A stretch of 36,419 nt of DNA, from positions 1 to 36,419 of the forward strand of contig JAAYUV010000103.1 in the NCBI GenBank assembly GCA_012517475.1. Direction: 5' to 3'. The notes beneath the pieces were generated by a model. The model saw only the letters and a list, made by a program, of their open reading frames with translations, was not told the origin of the DNA and did not search any database. The DNA is from Peptococcaceae bacterium (GTDB lineage Bacteria; Bacillota; Desulfitobacteriia; Desulfitobacteriales; Syntrophobotulaceae). Within the stretch, counting starts at the first letter, position 1, and the number at the start of each line of letters is the position of its first letter. Positions 16,325 through 22,587 of this stretch are shown here, piece by piece. A program made the position numbers and the translations under genes.

Positions 16325-16687
16325 CTATGAAATCCTGCATACAGTCGTCCATGTCAGCAGGAAGGAGAACAGGAAGTATTGCCGGGCCCCCGGGTGGGTT
16401 GCCAGCAGATCCACATCCTCGGGGAATTCCATGCCTGCAACACCATATAGAATTCGCAGAATGTCCAGCATTTCGCTTTCCCGTCCCTCGCTATATAGAT
16501 GGGTAAAGACAGCCGTAATCCTGTCCATAATCCCGGCATCATAGCCTGAGAATGTCCAGACCGTTTCAAGCAATGGGGCGGTCATGCCCCCGGATATGAG
16601 ATTGATTTTGTCATGGCTGATTTCATTTTTGGAAGTGAGGATGCCCTTGTTTATGAGCGCGTCATAGTTGATGTTATTTTCGTTCAT
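16325..16687 (-). CDS. Hypothetical acidic protein
   Basis: 120 aa from ATG 16687, preceded by AAAGGAGG; an earlier in-frame ATG at 16735 lacks such a site. The N-terminus is MNENNINYDALINKGILTSK, and the middle is rich in acidic and aromatic residues (ETVWTFSGYDAGIMD). The last residues (FLFSFLLTWTTVCRIS) are hydrophobic and may reflect a truncated or shifted end. No family is recognised and no close operon partner is seen. It sits at the right edge of the defence island, beside repeats and a tRNA fragment. Confidence 0.5.
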   Translation of the reverse strand: MNENNINYDALINKGILTSKNEISHDKINLISGGMTAPLLETVWTFSGYDAGIMDRITAVFTHLYSEGRESEMLDILRILYGVAGMEFPEDVDLLATHPGARQYFLFSFLLTWTTVCRIS

Positions 16688-16762
16688 GGCCTTTGCCTCC
16701 TTTGCAATCACACGTTTTTCCTTGTTTTTTCCCATAGGCTTTTATAGCCGTCCGCACAGTTT

Positions 16763-16856
16763 GATAACATTTTTACAACAATTCTTGAAAATCGCTGTTT
16801 TGCATATGGAAGAAAAAGGATAGATTTTGATAACAATTCGGATAACATTGATAACA
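16763..16856. repeat. GATAACA repeats (4 copies)
   Basis: Exact GATAACA copies at 16763-16769, 16829-16835, 16841-16847 and 16850-16856; the last three are extended as GATAACAATT-type units. They lie about 90 bp left of the tRNA-Ser fragment. They could be binding sites of an integrase or regulator at the island's right end. Confidence 0.5.
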
Positions 16857-16897
16857 ATTAGGGCAGGGGATTCTTTTTCCGCCATGAAAAGGACATG

Positions 16898-16932
16898 AAA
16901 AAACCCACACAAACTCAGTGTTTATGCGGGTT
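16898..16932 (-). terminator. Terminator downstream of the tRNA-Ser fragment
   Basis: Read on the minus strand, AACCCGCATAAAC and GTTTGTGTGGGTT pair over 13 positions (two G-T pairs), with a 5-base loop followed by TTTT. It lies 14 bases beyond the CCA of the tRNA fragment, exactly where a native tRNA terminator would be, so the fragment probably marks an original tRNA locus. Confidence 0.75.
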
Positions 16933-16945
16933 TACGCGTTCTGAA

Positions 16946-17002
16946 TGGCGGAGAAGGTGGGATTCGAACCCACGTGCCCTTGCGGACAACCGCATTTCGA
17001 GT
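16946..17002 (-). pseudogene. 3' half of tRNA-Ser(CGA): attachment-site scar
   Basis: On the minus strand this reads from the anticodon loop (CTCGAAA) through TGCGG, a variable arm GTCCGCAAGGGC, a T arm GTGGG-TTCGAAT-CCCAC and an acceptor strand to CCA at 16948-16946. The D arm and 5' acceptor strand are absent: right of 17002 the sequence is unrelated to a tRNA. The break lies in the anticodon loop, the usual crossover point for tyrosine-recombinase elements in tRNA-Ser. By this geometry the element extends to the right, and the intact tRNA should be at its other end outside the window. It differs from the intact tRNA at 1656-1744 in the anticodon stem and variable arm. Confidence 0.8.
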
Positions 17003-17345
17003 TATTTGAAGGCAAGTCCTTATGGATTCACGAGAGTAACTTTAAGAGAAGATGAAATCCCGCAAACCCGCATAAATAAAGGCTTTTCAGGCACAAACGC
17101 CGATATTTCCGCGCATGAACACACCGCCCTGATTTAGCGGTTTTCAGGGCAAAGTGTAGAAAAAGTGTAGAAAAACCGTAGAAAAACAACCGGCGAAATA
17201 ACCTTAAGATACTTTAGTTTCCCGGCGATTTGAAAAAGCAAAACCAAGCGTACCCTACCATTGACATTGATTTTTAACAGAACATCCTGCAGCAGACAGA
17301 GCATAATTCTCTGTCCTAAGGATCAATGTGATGGGAGGAACGATG
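17003..17345. other. Left end of the conjugative element, non-coding
   Basis: 343 bases between the tRNA fragment and the fourth tandem-HTH gene. The only structure I see is the 11-bp-phased GTAGAAAA array at 17156-17185. A TTGACA at 17261-17266 has no matching -10. It probably forms the attachment-site arm of the element. Confidence 0.45.
17156..17185. repeat. GTAGAAAA x3, 11-bp period
   Basis: GTAGAAAA at 17156-17163, 17167-17174 and 17178-17185, each exactly 11 bases apart, the first two within GTGTAGAAAA. One-turn phasing fits co-operative binding on one DNA face, as for recombinase arm sites. It lies about 150 bp inside the element end. Confidence 0.6.
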
Positions 17346-17906
17346 ATGGCAACCGACTACTCTTACCTTCTGGCTGAATATCCGGAGAAGATAAGTCAAG
17401 ACCAGCTTTACAGAATTTGCCGCATAAGCAAACGAAAAGCCACATGGCTTTTGGAGAACGGATATATCCCCTGCGAGGATACCGGCAAAAAGACCCGCAG
17501 GTTTAAAATCCAAATAACCGACGTTATTGCATACCTTACCCGCTTGGAAGAATCTCCTGAGACCCTGCTGACACCACCGGGGATATTTTCAAGCGGAATA
17601 AAATATAAACCGAAGCGCCAAACGGCGAAGGCAATCAACTCCGAGAAGTTTATGGCAATGCTTAAGAACAAGTGGCACACTTTTCCGGATGCCCTCACGG
17701 TAAATGATGTCACAAAGCTAACGGGATACTGCCAAACCACAGTATCTGAATGGATCAAGGCAGAAAAGATAACGGGGGTATGGTATTATACCAAGTATTT
17801 AGTGCCAAAGGACAGCTTGATAAACTATATGGCAACAGAAGCTTGCCGCATCCATCAGAAGTCCAAAAAGCATATAGAGCTGCTGGATCAGTATCGAAAT
17901 CCCTAA
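17346..17906 (+). CDS. Tandem helix-turn-helix protein, copy 4
   Basis: 186 aa from ATG 17346, chosen because GGAGG lies 7 bases upstream; an adjacent ATG at 17343 is possible. HTH 1 is at about residues 15-60 with the signature RICRISKRKATWLLENGYIP and GKKTRRFK. HTH 2 is at about 115-165 (DALTVNDVTKLTGYCQTTVS and KYLVPKDSLINYM). It resembles the copy at 676-1272 most in HTH 1, and copy 3 in its first 20 residues. It is the first gene of the conjugative element after its attachment site, which fits an excisionase or a regulator of excision. It is followed by a terminator shared with a convergent toxin gene. Confidence 0.77.
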   Translation: MATDYSYLLAEYPEKISQDQLYRICRISKRKATWLLENGYIPCEDTGKKTRRFKIQITDVIAYLTRLEESPETLLTPPGIFSSGIKYKPKRQTAKAINSEKFMAMLKNKWHTFPDALTVNDVTKLTGYCQTTVSEWIKAEKITGVWYYTKYLVPKDSLINYMATEACRIHQKSKKHIELLDQYRNP

Positions 17907-17932
17907 ATGCTCGGCGCATCCATTTACATGAA

Positions 17933-17967
17933 AACAGGGTGACTACTTTGCATAGTGTCACCCTGTT
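17933..17967. terminator. Bidirectional terminator between convergent genes
   Basis: AACAGGGTGAC/GTCACCCTGTT, an 11-bp perfect stem with a 13-base loop. T-rich sequence follows on both strands (TTCTTG on plus, TTTTCATG on minus). It separates the tandem-HTH gene from the ParE gene. Confidence 0.75.
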
Positions 17968-17977
17968 CTTGTATCGA

Positions 17978-18292
17978 TTATAAAAATCTGATCCAGTCGC
18001 GTCTGCCGTACAGAATTCTTTCAACGTCAACCACCTTGTTCTTCTCGTCTATGGAAAAAAACACAACGTAATTTTTTACAATTAGTTTCCTGTATCCCAT
18101 TTGAGATAGACGATCGTCTGAAACAAGCGGACAGCGCTGCGGCATATCGGACAGACTTAGCATTGCCTCTTCAAAAAGCTCCATCATACGAGTTGCCGAT
18201 ATGGGAGCTGACAGCTGAGAAGCAATATACCGAACAATGTCCCTAAGATCGTTTTCGGCTGGTTCAGATACATCTACCCTATATTTCGCCAT
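17978..18292 (-). CDS. ParE/RelE-family toxin
   Basis: 104 aa (MAKYRVDVSEPAENDLRDIV...). The pattern of the family is clear: an N-terminal strand, a helical A-E-NDL-DI-RYI segment, then strands with GYRKLIVKNYVVFFSID and a C-terminal ILYGRRDWIRFL. This C-terminal Arg-rich strand is typical of ParE-like members, which poison gyrase, while RelE-like ones cleave mRNA on the ribosome; the sequence alone does not decide between them. The gene overlaps the antitoxin gene by 14 bases and is translated after it. Confidence 0.9.
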   Translation of the reverse strand: MAKYRVDVSEPAENDLRDIVRYIASQLSAPISATRMMELFEEAMLSLSDMPQRCPLVSDDRLSQMGYRKLIVKNYVVFFSIDEKNKVVDVERILYGRRDWIRFL

Positions 18293-18551
18293 CGGCGATG
18301 CCTCGCTTAATATCCTTCATGACATCTTGAAGCGGACGCTTTTTACCCGCTTTAACGGCCGATCGTCCTTCGTCAAGCAGGTGATACAGTTCAAGCTTGC
18401 CGCTGAGTGCCTCATAGGTTTCAATGCTCATAACCGCCAAATCTCCCTGCCCGTTTTTTGTGATAAAAACAGGTTCACGGCTTTCATGACAGAAGGTGGA
18501 TATCTCATTATAGTTATTCCGCAGGTCAGTGCTGGACTTTATATTTGGCAT
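18279..18551 (-). CDS. Phd/YefM-family antitoxin
   Basis: 90 aa from ATG 18551, with GGAGG 7 bases upstream. The N-terminus (MPNIKSSTDLRNNYNEISTF) and the VFITKNGQGDLAVMSIETYE segment are classic Phd/YefM features: a DNA-binding N-terminal domain that represses its own operon. The C-terminal helix region (about residues 52-90) would wrap the toxin. Upstream lies a strong promoter embedded in a palindrome (18572-18611), fitting autoregulation. Confidence 0.92.
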   Translation of the reverse strand: MPNIKSSTDLRNNYNEISTFCHESREPVFITKNGQGDLAVMSIETYEALSGKLELYHLLDEGRSAVKAGKKRPLQDVMKDIKRGIADGEI

Positions 18552-18571
18552 AGCGTTTACCTCCTTACACA

Positions 18572-18611
18572 ATTCTAAAGATATTATACACGAATTTCTT
18601 TAGAATATCAA
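18572..18611 (-). promoter_or_regulatory. Promoter and palindromic operator of the Phd-ParE operon
   Basis: On the minus strand TTGATA (18611-18606) and TATAAT (18588-18583) are separated by exactly 17 bases. A 9-bp inverted repeat ATTCTAAAG/CTTTAGAAT (18572-18580 and 18598-18606) brackets the -10 box. A Phd dimer bound there would block polymerase. Confidence 0.8.
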
Positions 18612-18919
18612 TTGAATTTCGCTGACTGCAACTGGCATCGAAAATAAGACACCGGATGCCGGTTAAAATCTTAATGAGATCGTTTCCTATGAAGGGACGA
18701 ATATGACTCATATGTAACTCTCGTTTAATCATAAACAAAACACCTCTTTATCTCTTTCCATAACAATACAACATCAAAGATATATCTTATAAAAATTGAA
18801 CACATTGAACTTGTTGTTTCAAACAAAATCCCATTAAATTCAGTATCAATGTATAGAAGCAGAATAATCAGAGAATAATAAATGCCTAAGCACTGTCATA
18901 AAATAAGTTTTAAATTTGA
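18612..18919. other. 308-bp non-coding spacer
   Basis: AT-rich spacer between the divergent Phd and XRE promoters. I see no gene, RNA or convincing repeat in it. Confidence 0.4.
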
Positions 18920-18948
18920 TTGACAATATGACAAATGCGGCATATACT
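18920..18948 (+). promoter_or_regulatory. Promoter of the XRE-ImmA-PIN operon
   Basis: TTGACA (18920-18925), a 17-base spacer, then TATACT (18943-18948). The XRE start is 25 bases further on, behind a GGGAGG ribosome binding site. A consensus -35 at ideal spacing suggests a strong promoter, probably repressed by the XRE product. Confidence 0.8.
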
Positions 18949-18973
18949 ATAAATATAGAAGGGAGGCATTATC

Positions 18974-19327
18974 ATGAATAACTCTCTGGAGATCATCGGA
19001 GCAAGGATAAAATCTCTGCGCGAAAATAGCGGCCTTACACAAAGCAATGTGGCTAATTATCTTCATGTCGATCAAAGCCTTGTGTCTATGGTCGAGAAAG
19101 GCAAACGGGCACTGACGGCGGATATGCTGGATAAGCTTGCAGCCTTGTTTGGTACGCGGGTATCTGCACTCATGGAGCCGGAAATGAAGGTTAAACCGCT
19201 GTCCTTTGCGCTTCGTGCAAGCGAAATCGGAGAAGATGACTTGGACGCAATTAGCGCCATAAACAGGATTGCTTTAAATAGCCACTTTATGACTCAATTG
19301 CATGAGGGTGAGCATGCCAATGGATAG
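18974..19327 (+). CDS. XRE-family repressor (ImmR-like)
   Basis: 117 aa. The N-terminal Cro/CI-type helix-turn-helix spans about residues 8-62, with the recognition segment LTQSNVANYLHVDQSLVSMV and the following E-KGKRALTADMLDKLAALF. The C-terminal part is short and helical. The gene overlaps an ImmA/IrrE-like protease gene by 14 bases. In ICEBs1 and many Gram-positive elements an ImmR repressor is cleaved by ImmA after DNA damage or a cell signal, releasing the transfer genes. The same switch is likely here, but targets and trigger are not visible. Confidence 0.87.
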   Translation: MNNSLEIIGARIKSLRENSGLTQSNVANYLHVDQSLVSMVEKGKRALTADMLDKLAALFGTRVSALMEPEMKVKPLSFALRASEIGEDDLDAISAINRIALNSHFMTQLHEGEHANG

Positions 19328-20072
19328 AATAGAGTTATGGAAAAAAGCTCTCAGTTTACGGAAAGAGCTTGGAGAAGATGCGACTTCTCCGATCGATATA
19401 TTGGCATTGGTTCATACAATCGATAAATTATCCATCGTATACTATCCGATGGGGAATCACATTAGCGGTATTTGTATTAAGGGAACCGGCAGCAATGTCA
19501 TCGCCATTAATTCAGCCATGACCCTTGGAAGGCAGCGCTTTTCCATGGCTCATGAACTATATCACCTGTATTTTGATGATGACGAACTCACTGCGGTGTG
19601 TGCAAAAACAATCGGCGAGGGAAATGAAAAGGAAAAGCAAGCAGATCAGTTTGCATCGTATTTGCTTATGCCCCCGGATGCCCTTTCGGATAAAATTGAC
19701 CAGCTGAAAAAGTCGAGCTCCGCCAAGCTTTCCATTCATGATGTTGTGCGTTTGGAGCAATACTTTCGTGTTAGCCGCCAAGCTATCCTTTACCGGCTGC
19801 TCAGCGAAAATGAATTAACCCGTGAAGAAGCTGATTCAATGCGCCAAAACGTAATTTTATCTGCTCTTAATCTTGGCTACGATGATACACTCTATAGACC
19901 GACACCCGAAGATAAGCGATACAGGACATACGGCTACTATATTCAGCAGGCGGAAAAAGCTTTGGAACAAGGGCTAATATCCAGCGGCAAATATGATGAA
20001 TTGCTGCTATCTGCTTTCCGTTCCGACCTCGTCTATGGGGAGGAAATCGAAGGGGGCGAATTGCTTGACTGA
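19314..20072 (+). CDS. ImmA/IrrE-family metallopeptidase
   Basis: 252 aa from ATG 19314, with GAGGGTG just upstream; an ATG at 19302 is less well placed. The zinc protease motif HELYH is at residues 80-84 (in FSMAHELYHLYFDD), with a downstream Glu-rich helix (NEKEKQADQFASYLLMP) supplying the third ligand, as in the family. The C-terminal half (about residues 130-252) is helical and may sense a signal or bind the repressor. It overlaps the XRE gene upstream and the PIN gene downstream, so the three are translated as a unit. Confidence 0.9.
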   Translation: MPMDRIELWKKALSLRKELGEDATSPIDILALVHTIDKLSIVYYPMGNHISGICIKGTGSNVIAINSAMTLGRQRFSMAHELYHLYFDDDELTAVCAKTIGEGNEKEKQADQFASYLLMPPDALSDKIDQLKKSSSAKLSIHDVVRLEQYFRVSRQAILYRLLSENELTREEADSMRQNVILSALNLGYDDTLYRPTPEDKRYRTYGYYIQQAEKALEQGLISSGKYDELLLSAFRSDLVYGEEIEGGELLD

Positions 20073-20601
20073 TTCGCTCTTTTTTGATAGCGACTGTATC
20101 TCGGCTTTTTTGTGGGTTGGGAATGAAAATTTATTGGTTAAGTTATATCCCGGTAGGATCGTTATTCCTAAAACTGTTTATGACGAACTGTCCTATCCCG
20201 GGATTGCGCACCTAAAGGCAAGAGTAGATGCACTCCTTTCGGTGGGACAAGCACAGGTAATGTCCATTGATGTGGCTACGGAAGCCTATGATATATATTA
20301 TCAGCTTACCGAAAAACCAAAAGCCGGGCATATGGTTATCGGCAAAGGAGAAGCCGCATCCATCGCATTAGCAAAACAGTATGACGGCATTGTAGCAAGT
20401 AATAATCTGAAGGATATTTCTTTATATATCGCTCAAATGGATCTTAAGCATCTAACAACTGGCGATATATTACTTGCGGCACTGGAAAGAGGATACATCA
20501 CCGAAGCACAGGGAAATACTATTTGGACTAAAATGCTATCTAAACGAAGAAAACTGGGGGCGGCAAACTTTACTGCTTACATACAGGCAAAGCAAAAATA
20601 A
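20065..20601 (+). CDS. PIN-domain protein, third gene of the XRE-ImmA cassette
   Basis: 178 aa if read from TTG 20065, behind AAGGGGG and overlapping the ImmA stop by 8 bases; no better start exists, since the upstream in-frame ATG lies deep in the ImmA gene. PIN nuclease features: acidic FFDSDCISAF (Asp8, Asp10), the central GKGEAASIALAK with Glu96, and ASNNLKD (111-117) where most family members have T-D-D. The loss of that Asp may mean altered metal binding, with Asp117 as a possible substitute. It resembles VapC/DUF3368-type PIN proteins. It may be a toxin or RNase kept in check by the XRE/ImmA genes; the role is inferred from context. Confidence 0.7.
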   Translation: MTDSLFFDSDCISAFLWVGNENLLVKLYPGRIVIPKTVYDELSYPGIAHLKARVDALLSVGQAQVMSIDVATEAYDIYYQLTEKPKAGHMVIGKGEAASIALAKQYDGIVASNNLKDISLYIAQMDLKHLTTGDILLAALERGYITEAQGNTIWTKMLSKRRKLGAANFTAYIQAKQK

Positions 20602-20685
20602 AAACGCCTATCGCTCATTTCATAATTTATAACGCAAAATTAGAACTAAAGACTCCAATATTGCAAATTGGAGCCTTATTTATTG

Positions 20686-20738
20686 GCCGGGGAATCGAAG
20701 TGCAGAAATGCACTTCGATTCCCCGGCTTTTCTTTTTT
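20686..20738 (+). terminator. Very strong terminator ending the regulatory cassette
   Basis: A perfect 19-bp stem (20686-20704 with 20709-20727) capped by a GAAA tetraloop and followed by TTTTCTTTTTT. It lies 17 bases before the start of the next gene on the same strand, so it may also act as an attenuator in front of the accessory operon. Confidence 0.88.
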
Positions 20739-20754
20739 GGAAGGGAGGAAAAAT

Positions 20755-20985
20755 ATGTTGGTACGCTATAAGAAAAACAAGAAACCTGCCTGTTATGATT
20801 CTGATGTCCTTGTAACAACAGGTCCGATACCGGCAGCTGAACGGCCTAAGGGACCATTTAAAAGCTGCGGAAACTGCCCCTACCCCTCTCATGGTTTTAT
20901 CTGCTACAGTTCCGAGGGAGATTGCCTTAGAACCGATATGCAGAAAATAAACAAAAAACCCAATGCAAAACAAAAGCCCATATGA
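20755..20985 (+). CDS. Small Cys-rich protein
   Basis: 76 aa from ATG 20755, behind GGGAGG. It has a basic N-terminus (MLVRYKKNKKPACYDSD), a Cys cluster (CGNCPYPSHGFICYSSEGDC, about residues 38-57) and a basic C-terminus. The C-x2-C...C...C spacing could bind zinc. It is the first gene after the strong terminator and lies 13 bases before the DUF4314 gene. No family is recognised; a small nucleic-acid-binding role is only a guess. Confidence 0.6.
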   Translation: MLVRYKKNKKPACYDSDVLVTTGPIPAAERPKGPFKSCGNCPYPSHGFICYSSEGDCLRTDMQKINKKPNAKQKPI

Positions 20986-20998
20986 AGGAGGAACAAAT

Positions 20999-21724
20999 AT
21001 GAGATATGACAGTGAATTTCTGAGATTGCTCAAGGAGAAGTATCCGCCCGGTACACGAATCCGTCTCACAAAAATGAACGATCCCTATGCCCCCGTACCA
21101 CCCGGTACAGAAGGTACGGTGGATTTTATTGACGATGCGTGCGGAATTCACATGCAATGGGACAACGGGCGCTCCCTTGCCCTCATTCCTGGGGAGGACT
21201 CGTTCTCAAAAATATCTCCTCCGCTCCAGACTCTCAAGCTATATATGCCGCTTACCGTTAAGAAATACGAGCGCAACGAATGGGGCGATTGGGAGGATTA
21301 TCCCTCGGAGCTGGATCAAGATACTATCCTCTCCTATCACGATTCTATCCTTGCAGCCATTGTGAAAGAGCGAAGGCCGGAAGAAACGGAACGAGGACTC
21401 ATGAAATACTATCCTAAAAATGACAGCGTCAATCAGAAGGTTCATTCCTTCTTTTTCACAGTGGAACAGATTGGCGCCAAGCTGATGGGTGTGGCCGAAT
21501 GCCGCATACAAGGGAGCTTGAGTGAGGCAGAGCTTGAGCAGCTTAAGGATTATGTTTCCGGTCAGGCATCGGACGGCTTTGGTGAAGGCTTTGAGCAGCA
21601 TCCCTTAAAAACAGGCAATGGCGAAATCTATGTCAGCCTATGGAGCAGTGATAAAGACTGGAGCATCATGACGCCGGATGAGTTGGCGCAAAGCCAGCAG
21701 ATGGGAGGAATGCAGCTTGGATAA
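20999..21724 (+). CDS. DUF4314 domain protein with Met/Gln-rich tail
   Basis: 241 aa from ATG 20999 (AGGAGGAACAAAT just upstream). Residues about 14-65 form the DUF4314 domain, a small beta-barrel-like unit (PGTRIRLTKMNDPYAPVPPG, EGTVDFIDDACGIHMQWDNG, SLALIPGEDSF). The rest (about 75-225) is acidic and looks like a second globular domain ending VSLWSSDKDWSIM. DUF4314 proteins are frequent in clostridial conjugative elements; function not established. The last residues, AQSQQMGGMQLG, belong to the tail pattern described in the findings. Confidence 0.82.
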   Translation: MRYDSEFLRLLKEKYPPGTRIRLTKMNDPYAPVPPGTEGTVDFIDDACGIHMQWDNGRSLALIPGEDSFSKISPPLQTLKLYMPLTVKKYERNEWGDWEDYPSELDQDTILSYHDSILAAIVKERRPEETERGLMKYYPKNDSVNQKVHSFFFTVEQIGAKLMGVAECRIQGSLSEAELEQLKDYVSGQASDGFGEGFEQHPLKTGNGEIYVSLWSSDKDWSIMTPDELAQSQQMGGMQLG

Positions 21725-21833
21725 TATCTTGACCGTTCTGACCGGAGATGAATAGCAGAATTTCTTTTGGTATTTGGTATAGCTTTCCTATGAAAAGTGT
21801 GGCATTGTGTTGTAATTGAAGGAGGTGGACAGA

Positions 21834-22121
21834 ATGGAGTTATGGAAAGAGTCCTTACAAACTACATTGGACGAACGTCTTGACGCAGCGTTTGCGGAAT
21901 TGGCAGAATCCAACCCTGCTGTCAGGGAGGCTGTCAAACAGCAGCGGGATGCATCGGTGCTGGTAAAGGATCATCCGAAATACGATAACGAATTGAAACA
22001 GATAGTGGACTCATATTTTGAAGCTATGCAGCTTTTGCTCGGTGAATACAGCCGACATCTGTACATCCAAGGCGCTAAAGACTGTGTGGCGGTTTTGAGA
22101 GAGCTTGGCGTAATCAAGTAG
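21834..22121 (+). CDS. Small helical protein of the conjugative element
   Basis: 95 aa from ATG 21834 behind GGAGGTG. It appears entirely helical (MELWKESLQTTLDERLDAAF, later QIVDSYFEAMQLLLGEYSRH), without membrane segments or Cys. It resembles small uncharacterised proteins common in conjugative elements of Clostridia. It stands alone, with its own terminator directly at its stop codon. Function unknown. Confidence 0.68.
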   Translation: MELWKESLQTTLDERLDAAFAELAESNPAVREAVKQQRDASVLVKDHPKYDNELKQIVDSYFEAMQLLLGEYSRHLYIQGAKDCVAVLRELGVIK

Positions 22122-22148
22122 CGCAGGCAATGATGCCTGTGCTTTTTT
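22121..22148 (+). terminator. Terminator at the end of the small helical gene
   Basis: GCGCAGGCA/TGCCTGTGC, a 9-bp stem with one G-T pair, a 4-base loop and TTTTTT. It starts on the last base of the stop codon. Confidence 0.85.
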
Positions 22149-22161
22149 AGATTCAAAATCA

Positions 22162-22204
22162 AAACAGGGCCGTTTCCCCAAACAGGAGGCGGCCCTGTTT
22201 TTTA
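22162..22204 (+). terminator. Second terminator before the Dam operon
   Basis: AAACAGGGCCG (22162-22172) pairs perfectly with CGGCCCTGTTT (22190-22200), followed by further T. Two terminators within 90 bases insulate the next operon strongly. Confidence 0.83.
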
Positions 22205-22254
22205 TCATTTGTCCTGCCTTTCTTTCCGGGGAAGCGGTCGGAAAGGAGGTAAAC

Positions 22255-22587
22255 ATGTTGAAAAAACAGCTTGCGGAATATCTGCACCGCTATCATCACG
22301 GTGCGGAAAATGCCGTCACCAGCAAAGAACTGGAACACACCTTTTGTGTTTCCGGTAAGGAACTGCGCGACATTGTCAACAGCCTGCGTCGCGAAGGCAT
22401 CCCTATCGCCAGCGATCAAAGCGGATATTTTTACGCAAGAACCGAAGCGGAAGTCCGGCTGACCATCCGTCATATGAGAAGCCGCGTCAGCGGAATCAGA
22501 GCCGCCATCGGAGGGCTCAGGCATTCCCTCACGGCATTTGACGATACGCAGATACGCCTGCCGCTGGAGGGAGGTGATGATTTCTGA
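22255..22587 (+). CDS. Winged-helix-like DNA-binding protein
   Basis: 110 aa from ATG 22255, behind AAAGGAGG. Residues about 18-62 look like a winged helix: SKELEHTFCVSGKELRDIVN, then a wing REGIPIASDQSGYFYAR. The C-terminal part is a basic helix (LTIRHMRSRVSGIRAAIGGL). Small proteins of this type precede Dam genes in related elements and may regulate or partner them. Its stop codon overlaps a possible CTG start of the dam gene. Confidence 0.65.
   Translation: MLKKQLAEYLHRYHHGAENAVTSKELEHTFCVSGKELRDIVNSLRREGIPIASDQSGYFYARTEAEVRLTIRHMRSRVSGIRAAIGGLRHSLTAFDDTQIRLPLEGGDDF

Noticed and set aside
16946-17002. A second functional tRNA-Ser
   Set aside because: The D arm and 5' acceptor strand are missing; sequence right of 17002 cannot complete the cloverleaf.
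17156-17185. Short phased repeats as a CRISPR array
   Set aside because: Units are 8-11 bases with no spacers of CRISPR length; there are no cas genes in the window.
20646-20755. Origin of transfer in the long inverted repeat at 20686-20727
   Set aside because: The perfect stem with GAAA loop and long T tract is fully explained as a terminator, and no relaxase gene is nearby in the window.
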